From: Triatoma infestans
Taxonomy: Eukaryota; Arthropoda; Insecta; Hemiptera; Reduviidae
Reading direction: 5' to 3'
DNA: 64,000 nucleotides
Assembly (NCBI GenBank): GCA_011037195.1
Contig: JAAEAF010003068.1
Coordinates: 1-64,000, forward strand
Shown here: piece by piece, positions 1 to 12,059 of the stretch
Layout of the letters: each line of letters begins with the position of its first letter
How positions within the stretch are numbered: position 1 is the first letter of the stretch
Program-made: the position numbers and the translations under genes
Notes under the pieces: model-generated
Databases searched by the model: none
Told to the model about the DNA's origin: nothing
Seen by the model: the letters and a program-made list of their open reading frames with translations, nothing else

Positions 1-2271
1 GCCCACCGTCGGCATAAAAGGAACAATATCTATAAACCAAGCTGGATATTGCATCCATCCAAGCTGCGCGTCCATTTTCTAAAATGAAAACGAATAATAT
101 AAGGGCAAGCCCACTACCTCCATTTTTTGTGTCATTATTTTGGTAGTCGTGGCCTGTTATTAGCCTAAAAAGCAACACTCTTTCTCGCCGCATCAAATTT
201 AGGGAAATTTGTCCTTCCTTCGTCGCCGGGAGCTCCCATGTTCTTTTTAAACTTCATGGCAGTAGCAATCTGCCTCTTCAATGTTTGCATCGTGATGGTT
301 GGATTTGGCTACTACATCAAAATTAGAAAAACAAGAAATTAACTATCACGGCAATCAGACAAATTCATACAATTGTTTATATTTAGCCGAAGGAAATACT
401 TAAAAATCGTGAACCCCAGTATCTAACTTATGATATTCTTAATTGTTGTTTACTTGGTTGGGTCCAAAGTTGGACAAATTCGTCATAGTCTGCATCTTTT
501 CTGGATATTCTGGTTTGGATTTTCCTCTATTTTCAGAGTCTGGTTCATTAAGTTTGTAAAGATACTGATTTCCAAAGTTTGTATCACATTCCGACAGTAT
601 TCAAAATCTCTACACAAAAAAATAAACTTAACAAGACTTTGACAATAGAGAAAAAACAGAAACCTGTCGAAATTAGAGAAAAGAAGTATGCTCTGGCGGA
701 TACAATCTCAGATGATACTTGTATTTAGTAAATAACAGAAAATAAAAAAATAAAAGTGAGCTCTTTTACCCCTATTATCTCAACATCTGGTAGGCTCTGT
801 ACAGTAAATACAGGAAAGATAATAATATAAACTGAGGTGAGATTCCTCTAGTGGACTCTGATTAATAGAAAATAGCGAAATATAAATTGAAGGGTGAAAA
901 TACTGAGTGGACTGTCTATAATATAATTGATTGCTGAGCAAATTGGGAAATCAAAGCATATAAAAATTATATGGGCAAAATGAATATATAAATTAAATTA
1001 AAAAATGGGTAGCAAATATTATTTATCATTTTCAACAGCCAGAGGAACCTTAAACGCAGAATCCTGGTTACCAGTACTGGAAGACCCATGTATCCTTAGT
1101 CCATATCGGGGAAATGGAGAGAGGAAAATAGGAATAAGGAAATAAATCCTATGTGCCTGTAATTCTTGAGTCTTGATCCATACACTGCTGCTTGGCTGAT
1201 GATTATAGATAATCATTAAACAGGCTCCCACAAGCTGCACGGCAGGAAACCGAAAACAGTTACCAAGTGATTTCACAATAGCCTCTGCAGGCCGGGAGAA
1301 AACCGGAGCCGCTTACTCGACAAAAGGACCAGTTTATTAGTAGTAATAAACTTGGGTTTTCACAATTAAGGGCAGCCGAACTGGCTTGAATTATATAGGT
1401 ATTACGCTATGACCTATTCAAGGAAGTGTTGCATAACGACTTACTCCTTCGAGCTTAAAGTGGCAGCTTACTCGTCCGAGTGTTATATTGCGACTAATGG
1501 AGAGAGGATAAAAAGCATAGGTTACCCCCACTCTCTAGTTAGGACACAGCCTAATAATTAGTAAATTATTATTATCAAGGTAGTACAATAACCTCCCTGG
1601 AAATAAAATTATTATAAGCTGTTGGCGGCAAATTTAAATTTAGATTAAATACCTAACAACTTGTAATGTTTTACTAAGTTAGTTTTTAATTACAAACTGC
1701 TTGGTAATTTTTGTATTTCTTCAAAAGCCATCCTATAAATTTCAAAAAAAGTCCATGTACTATTTCAAATAAAGTATGATGTCATAATAATTTCTGAATT
1801 AAATTGTACTTTAATAAATGCGAATACAGACTGAAGGAAAGCAAAATTAATCTAGATGCTGCGAAGTTAAATTTAAATTCTGAAATCCAAATAATACCAT
1901 AAAAGAACTTGCTGCATTGAGAAGGAAAATAAATGTAATGAATAAATGGAACCCAATGAAGAGAGAAAAGAAAAAAGGGATTTAATTAAGAAAGAATGTA
2001 AGAAAACTCTAGATCTTCAATTTTCTCCCACTCACTGTATTTCTCATTTCTTTAAATAATAAAGTGGGCACGAATTCACCAACCAATACCACGAAAAATT
2101 CAAAATAAGAAATCAAACTTATATAATACCTGTAAACCTTCTTTAAATTGTAAGCAAGGATAAAATAAAATTTATTAGTACATTTTAATTAGTATAATTT
2201 ATAATATTAGAATTCTTCGAGAATATTTCTTTAATAATATTAATAGAGAATAATTCTTTATAATATTAGAA
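1..2271. other. Unassigned AT-rich DNA
   Basis: No gene or recognisable element is visible. Short open frames (430-642 plus, 1019-1276 minus) have no domain, no splice context and low-complexity composition. Positions 1040-1560 are less AT-rich than the surroundings and might hold an old element, but I recognise no motif in them. Confidence 0.6.
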
Positions 2272-2376
2272 TCTTCGAAAATCTCTCCTTAATCACGAGT
2301 TTGTACATAAATAATTTCTGACTATATAACTAATTTGATATTAAAATTAGAAGAACAACGTTTTCAGTACATTAAA
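2272..2376 (+). repeat. Local direct repeat 1, copy 1
   Basis: About 100 bp that recur almost unchanged at 2715-2817, in the same orientation and about 440 bp downstream. The shared core runs from ATCTCTCCT to TTTTCAGTACATTAAA with only a few substitutions and small indels. The intervening DNA is AT-rich and shows no coding signal. It could be a local duplication or the termini of a short element. Confidence 0.75.
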
Positions 2377-2391
2377 AAGAAGAAAGGAGCC

Positions 2392-2442
2392 TATTGCAAG
2401 CGTGTCGCATCGAGGGATATAAATACAAAAATTTGTTGATGA
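2392..2442 (+). repeat. Local direct repeat 2, copy 1
   Basis: About 50 bp containing CGCATCGAGGGATATAAATA, repeated at 3647-3697 with a few differences, same orientation. It is more GC-rich than its surroundings and starts 16 bp after local repeat 1. I do not recognise the family. Confidence 0.7.
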
Positions 2443-2714
2443 GATTATTTATTAATAAAATATAAATATAATAATTTAATTTATTAATAAAATGTATTTA
2501 GTATATTTATTAGTATATTATAAAGTAGTATATTTAATATACTAACTTCATAATAAATTTTTAAAAAAACTTTTGTTCTTATTAATATTTTACTTGAGAG
2601 CTGTTTCTGAATAATAAATACTAAAATTTAAACGACATTATAAAGAAATTTAAATCAACTAAGTCTAAAGAAGACTTAGTTTATAAAATAATAAGCTTCA
2701 AGTTGTGATAGGTT

Positions 2715-2817
2715 TCTTCGAGAATCTCTCCTAATCACGAGTTTGTACATAAATAATCCTGAGTATATAACTAATTTGATATTAAAATTAGAAGAACAAC
2801 GTTTTCAGTACATTAAA
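2715..2817 (+). repeat. Local direct repeat 1, copy 2
   Basis: Second copy of the repeat at 2272-2376, same strand. The two copies share the ATCACGAGTTTGTACATAAA core and the TTTTCAGTACATTAAA end. Confidence 0.75.
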
Positions 2818-3646
2818 TCAATGATGCTAATTATATCTAAGGTTGAAAAGTTCTGTATTATATTCAAATACAATGCAATTGGATAGATAGAAAGAGGAGT
2901 AATAAACCTAAATCAATAATTCAACCATGAATATTGATTAGAAAAACTGTCTGACTCTTATCCGAACTGCGTTTTGTCATTCACAAACTATAAAAGGAAT
3001 TATCTACTATAAGGAATTTATTAGTAATGTATTATTTTTGTAGCTTGACATTGACGTCAATTCTGTCAATATTAAAGTACAGCAGTTTGAGAAACAATTC
3101 AAATTAAAATAACTTCTTGTACTTATAGTTCTATAGACATGGATAAAGAATTAGTACTATATATTATAATATCTAACTATTTTTGCTCTGTTTCTGCTTT
3201 ATTTCCCTTGATATCTATAATGGAAGGAATATAGAAGTTACGATTTGGGCATATCTTAAGAATTTAAGTTTAGTTTTTTGTTTCTTTATGTGTCAAAGCA
3301 CGTAGCTATGGATATAATACTTTATATGAAAACTATTGCATACTTCAATGTACTTTAAGTATAAACATTCAATTCAGATCATGTTTCGTGCCCAGTTACT
3401 ATTATTAGATAGTTTTTAGGTCTTTTATGACAAGTGAACAAACATAAAACATAGTCATTATCTCATATGACTGTAAATAATTAATGGTAAGAGAAAACAT
3501 TTTATTGAAAGGACTTACAATAAAAAGGGGCTACTCAACTTTGTTGAGCTGCAAAAAACACAGCATTCTGATCTATCGCAAGATAACGTTACTTAGATAA
3601 CAAGATAAAGAAAGAAAGATAGCAAAAAAAAAAAAAAAAGCGAGCG
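2818..3646. other. Unassigned AT-rich DNA
   Basis: No coding, RNA or transposon signature seen. Ends in a poly-A tract at about 3626-3640. Confidence 0.55.
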
Positions 3647-3697
3647 TATTGCAAGCGTGCCGCATCGAGGGATATAAATATAACAATTTGTTGATGA
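3647..3697 (+). repeat. Local direct repeat 2, copy 2
   Basis: Second copy of the repeat at 2392-2442. It lies immediately after a poly-A tract, which may mean that the pair arose by retroposition or by slippage-mediated duplication. That is inference only. Confidence 0.7.
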
Positions 3698-4007
3698 AGG
3701 AACGTAAAATATCAAAAGTTGGAGGGGGGGAGAAAAAAAGGAAATTAATGACGGTATATATGGTTATGTACATCACCTACCGAGTCTATAATAATTGACT
3801 CTACTAGGCTTGTCAATTTGGATAGGTCAACACCGACCTCGTCTAGAAGACTTGGAGTTGTCTGCGGAATGGCACGTCTTGCCCAAACATAATTCCTACT
3901 CTAATAAATCTCTTTAGGCATATCAATTATTGATTATTTTTTATAATTTTATTTATTATTTTATATTATAATATTATTGTTTATGTTTTATTGTTTTTAT
4001 TATTTTT
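3698..4007. other. Unassigned AT-rich DNA
   Basis: Nothing recognisable; ends in a run of T and A immediately before a family A fragment. Confidence 0.5.
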
Positions 4008-4175
4008 TATTCCTGCCGGGTTTTCGAAATAGAGTTTTCACACCGGAAATACATGATTTGGGATCCCCTAAATACGAAAAAAATGTTTTTAGCCAATGGT
4101 CTATAAGTGAGTGTTTGTTAACAGAACATCTCAAAAACGAAAAGTCGCAGGAAACTTTGTATTGGATCAAATATA
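4008..4175 (+). repeat. Family A dispersed repeat, 5' part
   Basis: Contains the diagnostic family A boxes in order: TTCGAAAT, GAGTTTTCACACCGGAAATA (a two-base insertion in TTTTCACCGG), GGGATCCCCTAAATACG, a GTGTTTG-type run, and CTCAAAAACGAAAAGTCGCA. The same order is seen at about 20 other places in the window. The copy breaks off near 4180, before a decayed mariner. Confidence 0.85.
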
Positions 4176-4289
4176 AAACTGAATTTTGCACTGGCGCGCA
4201 GGTAAGGCGTAGCCGGGCAATACGATAGTGCAGGGGTAATGGTGGTGATCTGGGGGATCCAGCCTGCGAACACTGATCAGTTATTTTTC

Positions 4290-5145
4290 CAATGTATTTC
4301 AGAATAAGTAAGAAAGATGTGCATATGTCTGTTGCGTAACGGATTATGATCAAATTTCTAAGAAAAAAGACACAGTACGGTCAGATGAAATTCTGCAAAA
4401 GTTACATGCACAATTTGGGAAATCCACTCTTGCCCAGAAAATTATCTCCAATTAGCTTCGATACCAAAGTGTCACTCGCCTTGGTAGGCCAATGTGCCTT
4501 CTCACGAAAAAGCAAAAATAAATGTTCGCCGTGACATCTACTGACGGTTTCTGGATCGCTACGAGACCGAGAGACACCAATTTTTTGGACCACCTTTGAT
4601 GAAATCTGGGTATATCATTACATTCCGGAAAGCAAGTAGACAGTAATGAATAGCAAAGAAAAAGAGGGGCTGCGCCACTCAAGACCAAAACTAGATCGTA
4701 TACAGGGAAAGTACCGACCACTGTCTTTTGGAATTGAAAAGGCTTACTTCTTCTCGATTTTCATCACGAACAAAAAACAGTAAATCAACCATTGCCAACT
4801 TCTCCAACAAATTAAGACTGCGTATCGGACCAAAAGACGACGCCAATCCAGTAAGGAAAGTGATTTTGCTCTACGATAATGCAGGGCCACATATACAAAT
4901 AGCAAATGAAACATGCCACATAATGCAGAACATCCCCTACAGCAGATTTAAGTCTATGTGACTTCTACATGTTTGGACGCCTGAAAGAGGAGTTGGAAGG
5001 GCAGCGTGTTGTGGACAATGCAAGAGTAGAAGCCATTATGCGCAAGTGGCTTAAGACACGCCATTCTTCTTCTTACTGCGATGGTATCAAAAAACTACCT
5101 ATCAGACATGTTAATAAAGCTGGTGATTATGTAGAAAAAATAAAT
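4290..5145 (+). pseudogene. Mariner-type transposase, decayed
   Basis: Fragments of a Tc1/mariner-superfamily transposase read across several frames. The first catalytic Asp region is visible at 4598 (FDEIWVYHY, followed by PESK). The second is LLYDNAGPH (Asp at 4875). The third is CDFYMFGRLKEEL (Asp at 4960), followed by a C-terminal stretch ending GDYVEK, as in mariner proteins. The spacing between the second and third Asp is about 29 residues, shorter than the usual 34, so residues were lost. In-frame stops near 4625, 4730 and 4957 and several frameshifts rule out function. Family membership is secure for the C-terminal half; the N-terminal DNA-binding half is not clearly recognisable. I saw no matching terminal inverted repeats. 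Confidence 0.88.
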
Positions 5146-5210
5146 TGTTATTTTGTACTTTTTTTAGTAATAAAAGTTAAAAAAATATATTCTTGCTTAT
5201 ATATATATAA

Positions 5211-5245
5211 TATTTAAGGGCGTCCACATCTATGGTCACTGCTTA
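5211..5245 (-). repeat. SINE 3'-end scrap
   Basis: About 30 bp resembling the minus-strand 3' end of the window's tRNA-derived SINE (compare 52894-52930 and 9660-9695: GGCGCGTCAACATCTATGGTC type). Its head is absent. It lies directly after the mariner remnant. Confidence 0.45.
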
Positions 5246-5509
5246 CGTATATATTTGCTCTACCCTAGTCAAAATACATACCCATAAAATTTTAAATAAC
5301 AAATTTACAATCGGTATAAATTATATTGTAATAATCTTATTATCAAATCAATAAGTAAATAACAAAAAGTAATAAATAACTCGATAATGTAGATATATAT
5401 TGGACAAACACTCAATCGTTAAAGTATTAATTAAAATGTTTTTCTTGATGTTTTAGTTCGTGCAAGTTGGTCAATAACACATAATTCAGATCAAATTTAT
5501 CTGTATAAA
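5246..5509. other. Unassigned AT-rich DNA
   Basis: Nothing recognisable. Confidence 0.5.
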
Positions 5510-5603
5510 GCATTCTTACTCTTAATCAAGAGGAAGACTGCGGTCGTGCCAGATTTTCAGAATTGAGTTTTCACCGGAAATACATTTCGGGATCCCATGA
5601 CTA
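5510..5603 (+). repeat. Family A dispersed repeat, 5' end
   Basis: Starts with the family A leading box (CTTACTCTTAATCAAGAGGA), then GTGCCAGATTTTC, GAGTTTTCACCGGAAATACA and GGGATCCC. It stops at the junction with the LINE remnant that follows, which probably inserted here. Confidence 0.8.
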
Positions 5604-5609
5604 TTATTG

Positions 5610-6220
5610 CACCCATAAGCTAGACACCTTCTCCTGTCAATTGGACTTGGGACTCTAGAGAAAGACTCTTGGATGAAGCGTGAAGGCGTCAATTCCTCCT
5701 CCCCAAAGTGGCCCTTCACACTAACAATTACGTGGCACACTGGCCATGCGTTGTCAGACCCATGCGATGCATGTGTTTGTTGAGTCTACAGTAGCCTGTA
5801 AAGAGACCTACAGTCATCCGTATGCCTTAATGGAGTAGCTCTGCAGTAAGCCTGGGCGAATAGCTATTAATACATTTTTTTCGCTTGCCTCTAGCCTGGG
5901 ATTTTTATTCACCATTCTTGTGATCGAACGTGCATCCCGGGCATTCATGAGAGATTTGCAATGCACGCAGAAAGGTTTCAGGTCCAATGTAGTTCCAAAA
6001 GAGCCCTCCCGGACAAGGCGATCTGCCGTCTCTTTGCTCTTCCAACCTGAATGCCCGGGTACCCAAACTAGAAGAAAAACCTTACTTTTGCTACTAATTT
6101 CCATGAGCATACACCCAAGCAATCCCACGCCAGCCTAGAGCTGACCAGGAATTGCTCGCAATGCAACCTGGCTATCTAGTAGATATCGACTCAAGAGTAG
6201 TCCCTTCGTCTTTTTATCTA
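5610..6220 (-). pseudogene. I/R1-type LINE, RNase H region, decayed
   Basis: Minus-strand fragment of a non-LTR retrotransposon ORF2. In one frame, LLVWVPGHSGWKSKETADRL matches the last RNase H motif. Upstream on that strand, in another frame, LLDSQVALRAI (about 6160-6195) is the DSQ motif with a catalytic Asp. Downstream, FGEEELTPSRF (about 5665-5700) corresponds to the C-terminal FGKEKLVPTSL of the better copy at 44150-45434. Stops and frameshifts disrupt all parts. The 5' end is truncated near 6220, within RNase H. The 3' end is not clear, so no duplication could be called. It sits in a family A copy. Confidence 0.85.
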
Positions 6221-6844
6221 AGTTGTTACGGCTTTAGGAAATGATAGTTTTAAGATAAATAGTTTGGATTTACGAGTGGATGTCCCCACTGCAGTGAACA
6301 TGCGCAATGGGCGTAATTTCTAAGTGTGCAGGTAAAGATGATAGTAGTAGTAGTAGTATGAACACACGTGTGTAAAGGTTAATTTTGCCTTATGATAATT
6401 TGTGTATTGAAAAAATGTTATTTTAAATATTCCTATTAGTTACATGTTAACTTGGGGGAAATTCTGTTGTAGTGTCTCAAAATAAAATAAATTGTGGTAT
6501 TCCAAATAATGTTACAGTAGTTCAGTTAGTTTAATTATTTTATTATATCCATTGATCCCATTCTTTGAGAAAAATAGTAACTTTTAAGTGGTTCTATTAG
6601 ATTATAACTTATATAAATCGGGATGTAATAAAGTAATTATTGCAACCTAACTCTGCCTGTAAGACTGTGGCTATCTTACCTAACTTACGAAATGCACACT
6701 TCGGATCCCAGCCCCGTACATTCCAGCTCCCACTCCTCCATCCACACTGAGTCCCCTAAAATTGGCAGGCCATGCTTCCAGGCCTCACTGTCCAGTACTA
6801 GAACTTTGAAAGTCTTGTAAAAATTATCTAACTCTGCTGCTGAT
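6221..6844. other. Unassigned DNA
   Basis: A short GTA run lies at about 6343-6357. Positions 6690-6810 are less AT-rich, with several CCC-containing words, but carry no recognised motif. Confidence 0.5.
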
Positions 6845-7035
6845 CGAAACCTTCTTTTCAGACGCGGTTGTATATTTAAAACAGAATATCAAGTTTGAGC
6901 TTCCTGCTAATTTCGGTTTTTGAGATATTTTGATCACACAAATAACCTTAGACTAAATTTTTTTTTTTTTTTTGTAAACAGGGGTCCTCAAAACATGTAC
7001 TTCCCAGGAACACACAATTTCGAAATTTGGCAAGA
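6845..7035 (-). repeat. Family A dispersed repeat, 5' part
   Basis: Reverse-strand copy: GAATATCAAGTTTGAGCTTC, TTTTTGAGATATTTTGATCA, a T15 run, CCTCAAAACATGTACTTCC and AATTTCGAAATTTGGCAAGA appear in the order expected for the reverse complement of family A. Confidence 0.85.
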
Positions 7036-9654
7036 TCATAATTAATGTATCGCCTCTTATAGCAGTGACAGAAAAAAAAATTATTTAATAAATATTTCCA
7101 ATATATATTGTATCATAACAATTCTCTATAATGATATTAGAGAAGTATGCAATGTTATGGTAAATGTAAGCTGTATGCATAAATAAATATTGTATGCGGT
7201 CTAAAATAATATACCATAATATGATAATACATCTATGTGCTTATATAAGTTTGAGTGTCAGTTATTACTTTATATATAAAAGAAGCAGGATATACAAATG
7301 GAAGTGAATATCTGGGACGGCTGGCATAAAAATATACTATTATATGAAAAAGGAGGTGGGTTTGGGGTACAAAAAACGAAGAATTCGCAGGAAGAAAGCT
7401 CAGACAAAGAAATGCAATGCTTTTAGTTTGCTGAAAGGAACAGATATATAGTAATATAGGGCAAAACAAGCTGAGCTTCTGTACAATATAATAATACAGT
7501 TTGTAACATACAAATACAATATGCGGGCCTAAACAATCTTGTCAATCTTGTTTTCTCTCTCTCTTTTTTTATTTTTAATTTTGTCTCTATTCATAGCATT
7601 ACAAGATTTGTAATTCTTCAAAAAGCATATTCAATATTAACTTTAGTATTTTCGCAGTATTATTTGAGCTTTCTAAGTAGGTAAATATATATAAAAATAC
7701 AGGTGCTTCCAACAATAATTGTTTAGAATTTAAGATTGTAACTATAAATGAATTCCACTTGCAAATTTTTATTACAAAGACGCGCAATATTTGCTGATAA
7801 TAAATCTAATCAACATTTACTGCCTCATAATCCTCATAATTCAACTAAATCTTAGTGATGTTGATTGCAATAAATGCTATAATAGCCGATGCATGCTTTA
7901 AAATAATAAAGCTCACCATTAGCTTCGCAATTTCATTAGCTCCCAACAGAAAAAAAAGAAAAGAAGCCAATTAAGTTGACTATGGTCAACCATTATTGCT
8001 AGAACTTACATAAAATTTATTTCCAGCTTTCATTGTAATCTCTTTGATTACAAACGTTACTTTTAATTACAGCTGGACATCCACTGGATTGTGTATCGTT
8101 CAGACCTTCATTTGTCACGAAACCTGGGATATAAAAAAACATATTAAATAAAACATAAGCTATAAACTTGAGCTTCACAATGGAACTCTTGAATAATGCC
8201 ACTTTTGAAAACGAATTTAGAAGTCGCCAGGGCTTCGAAATCTCGTCTGCTCTTCTACTATTCTATGTAAAATGGATCTAAAGCTTAGGCAGAAATACAT
8301 CCGGTGTACCATTCTGTTCACTCGATCTCACAGCTACCCCAATATCATTATAGTTATCAAACGTCGCTTTTATGAGAGTTACCTCAGAAAATTTTTAAAT
8401 TCGCATAATGACGGGCCACATTTGGGCATTGACGCTTTCAATTTTGGAGTGCTCATATGAATGGTGCGGACCGTTCGCATAAATGAACTAGGCAGACGCC
8501 ATTTGTCTGGGAATTTTTTACTGGAAAGAAAAAAAAATTATTAACAATCAACGATTACTAAGAGAAAGACTTCTCATCCAAGATGTCTTGAGGCCATTAA
8601 ATAACTAGGCTCCACACGAGTGTTTCGGATACCTCGCCGCATCGTAGGGTATCCAAACACTTTAGAAAGAGACAGAAGAAAAGACCTAATCCATAAAAAT
8701 GCCACCTCATGTCTTTCCGTATGCGATGTCTTTTGCATATTCGATAAGCTTGGAGGAGTTAAACATAATTCATTACCGTCTTTTTTTTTTGTTTATACCA
8801 ATGATTCCCTCAAAGAACTAGTGGGTAAACCTGTTCTGTACCTCCAAGACAGTGGAGAGATACTATGAACTCATGTACTTGTAAGGCCATTAAAAAATGC
8901 TCATGAGATATGTATAGCCCGGCATTCAGATGGGGTTGCAAATGGCTGTTAAGCTCCGCCCATTACCCAAGCTTTCTAGAAGCTATCATTTGACTCCGTC
9001 CACAGTTATCAAAACTAAGTAGCCGAGCTTTATCCATTTAAATTTGGAGCGGTACGAGACGAGGCACTATCCGAAAAACTCATATAGGACTCAAGCTCAC
9101 TGAAAACCAGAAGAAGGACTAAGTTGAAAAGAAAGCTGCCACTATTTCAGATTATCTCCTTAGAATTTAGGTATTTTAGATCTTGCAGTTGATCCACACA
9201 GAAGGAAATGTGAAACGATTTTTCAGGTCTGGCTTAGAATTTTTTGTGACGAACTTGCGTCTGAATAATATATGTCTGACCTCAACCGTGTTTTCATCAA
9301 TCAGGCTGGTGTATGTAATATCGGGGAGCATAATGAGCTCACTAGATTACACAAGTGTTCAAATACAAAATAGAATTTAGATCCGACAAAAACTCAGCAG
9401 GAAGGAAAGAAGTCAAGTAAAAACGGAAACAAGAGATAGTTGTCGAGAGATTGAACAGTAACTAGAAGAAGAAGAAATTTTAAGAAATATTTCAAGATTA
9501 GTACTGATCATTCAGAGAGAAAGAAGAGGCTGTTGGCATTTAAAAACAAAATGTAACAAACTCCGGCTGAATCCGGGGCGATTGGGTAATAACGCATAGA
9601 AACAGCTCACAAAGAATTCTTAAGGAGAATTTGACAAAAGATCAGGACCAATTT
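7036..9654. other. Unassigned DNA, possible old element at 8200-9480
   Basis: No recognised family. 8260-9480 is less AT-rich than the flanks and has several short plus-strand frames (8272-8460, 8620-8868, 9183-9380). They could be parts of one decayed coding region, but I see no diagnostic residues. The rest is AT-rich with poly-A/T tracts. Confidence 0.4.
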
Positions 9655-9889
9655 TTTTAATTTAGGGCGCGTCGACAGCTAAGGTCACTGGCGCCCGGAG
9701 CTTTCTCAGTGCACTGTCGGCCTCTGAACAGTGTTCTCTCGTTACTGTCCATCACAGGGCAGTGAGCAGTAGAGGCTTCTAGGAAGAGAAACTCTAAGAG
9801 CAGCACAGCTGGACCCGAACCCGGGACCTCCGCGTGGGAGTCCAGTGCGCTAACCATTGAGCTAATCCCTTCCTCATCAGAATCAATCA
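9655..9889 (-). mobile_element. tRNA-derived SINE
   Basis: Full-length copy in reverse orientation. The head (9830-9885, minus) has a box A-like TTAGCTCAATGG and a box B-like GGGTTCGGGTCC. The body has the CACTGTCC-type repeats, and the 3' end is GGCGCGCCCTAAAT-like with an A/T-rich tail. Approximate flanking duplications (ATCAGGACCAAT before, ATCAGAATCAAT after; 10 of 12) fit LINE-driven insertion. The 77-codon frame inside it is a by-product of the SINE, not a gene. Confidence 0.9.
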
Positions 9890-11992
9890 AGACAACCCAA
9901 AAAACCTAAATAAGTAGATGAAATCCATAAATTTTATATAGAAATATGAAAAACTAACCCAAGCTGTAAAATTGAACCAAACCACGAGAAAATACAAGTC
10001 GTTATAGCCAATAAAATATCAATAACGAAAAGTTATCGTACTTTAGGCTGCTTAAGTTAGTAAGTATTCTTTGGGCGTCATTAGTGTCATTGTACATCAT
10101 TTTCATTAAGCATGAAAATTACACTTAAAATACAATACCACTACAATATAGCAATAAAAATACAACTTGAAAACTGAAATGGAAAGTTTACCAATTTAAA
10201 GAATTGTACATAAAACCGGGTTAAAATTACTTCTTGTTTATATCTTCTCTTTACAAATACAGAAGATAGAAAATGAGGCACTTTATTCTTTAGGCTAATT
10301 TAATTGTGAAACAATTATGCAACTAATAGTAGAGCTTTCCAATTAGTTTATCTCCTTTAATATATTATTGAGTGTAAAATATTTATTAAAAAAAAAATCT
10401 AGAAAGATGTTTTCTTTAATCCTAGGAGTTAGGAAGTAGGAAGATTATATAAAGTTTCTCGAAGAAGTTGATATTTAAGAAGGAGATATAGAACATTTAT
10501 GGACCTCACTAAAGCCGTTGTTCCTTCACACATCGTGTCGCAACAACCTAGGCACCACTACAAACATTAATATTACTTCTTTCAAAAACTTCCTTCGATG
10601 TTGCTTTTCCCTTGATTTCTGTTTTCTTTTTACTGTCATGTATAATTTCAATCTTTCATTCAAAACTTTAGCACCACAGCCGGGCAATTTTTCACTGAAG
10701 GTATAAATTCTACTCAATCTACTAAAATATATGATGAAACTCCTATTAATGTAATTATATATATTATATTATATTTCTTTAAACTTCAAGTTTTGCCCCT
10801 TTGTCTTAACATAATAGACGTGATGAGGGCAAGTATCATCCTACCAAACCAAGTAGGTACGGAAGTGAAGAACCCACCCATAACTTAGGGTTTCATATAA
10901 AGGTGATTTTCGTTTAATAGTAGATAGGTAGAACTATCCATAACTACAATTGCAACAAAAATAATGAATATAAGATGAAAAACCATTGCGATCTAAGGAA
11001 TGGAATTATGGAGATCAATCAGACAATAGAATTAGAAATAATAAGAAGAAGTTGTGTGAATAAAAAAAAAAAAAAACACAAAACAGCGTTTATGCCACAA
11101 AGGTATGGCGAGATAAAGCTTTACAAATGTAAACTCAAATACTTGTTATCTGAATCCTAAATAAATATGATCAAAATGAATTATGGGCTTTAGTTATTAT
11201 CATTTTATTACGATGTATTAGAAGTACTCTCAAGCGAATGGCATTATGTAATAATCCTTAAATACGGAAGAAAAAAAATTATTAATAAAAAAATGTACAA
11301 TTATTACAATTTTTAAATTCACCAATCTTCTTCAAACTTAGAATTTTTACTATATTTCTAGTTGCTTTACCATTACATGACTTTTTTTTTGGCAATTTCC
11401 TTTCACATATGTACAGAACGAGATTTAGCAATATCTCCTCCACATTGCCAGTATAATTAATAGAAAAAAAAAATGTATAGCAATTAAGAAATATACTGTA
11501 GAATAATTTGGATCTTCTATTAATATTAATATTAAAATAATATTAATATCATAAATCATTTTAAACAACATGTTGAAACAGAAAAACTATAAAGCGTAAT
11601 ATAAATTAAATATACTGATAAGATAATCTAGATACATAAATTTTGTTAAATATATGTATTTACAAATGGCTGTTGTAGATCATTAAGGAATTTGTTCATA
11701 AGTCTTTATAAACAATAATTACTCGGTCGATGTTACATCTTAATATTAATACATTATCAAACTACAAAAACAAACAGCAATGTTTAATAAAACATAAACA
11801 TATTCTGTTTTTATGATAATGTTAAAAATTGATGAAAAATAATAATTGTTAAAAATGTCTTTTTGTATATGTGTTAACCAGGCTGAATTTTTTTTTCTAT
11901 TATTTCTTATAGAAATAACTCTGCTAATGTTTACATAAAAAGAAATGATCAGTGCCATTACTTTTATATTTATCATGTTAGATTTGTTGTTT
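9890..11992. other. Unassigned AT-rich DNA
   Basis: No element or gene recognised. Small frames at 10518-10717, 10975-11160 and 11746-11976 are AT-rich chance frames. Confidence 0.55.
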
Positions 11993-12040
11993 TCGTAGCC
12001 CTGATGAAGTTTTAATATTATGATGAAACAATGGCACAGT
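11993..12040 (+). ncRNA. Degenerate hammerhead-ribozyme-like motif
   Basis: CTGATGA at 12001-12007 is followed 17 bases later by GAAAC at 12025-12029. GTAGCC before the first box can pair through GCC with GGC after the second (stem I-like). The cleavage triplet position reads AAT, not a standard NUH next to a paired U, and stem II is weak. It is probably a decayed copy of the motif seen on the opposite strand at 12139-12183. No protein is involved. Confidence 0.35.
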
Positions 12041-12059
12041 GATTATTGTTTATGTTAAT

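Noticed and set aside
4000..4353. 117-codon minus-strand frame opposite family A and mariner text
   Set aside because: Antisense shadow of repeats on the plus strand.
8260..9480. Decayed gene from several short plus-strand frames
   Set aside because: Less AT-rich than the flanks, but no family motif could be recognised in any frame.
9657..9890. 77-codon frame, and similar ones at 49816-50043 and 61324-61518
   Set aside because: Translations of the tRNA-derived SINE; the same phrase (LDFLFLGAPTAHCPVMDS type) recurs because the SINE recurs.
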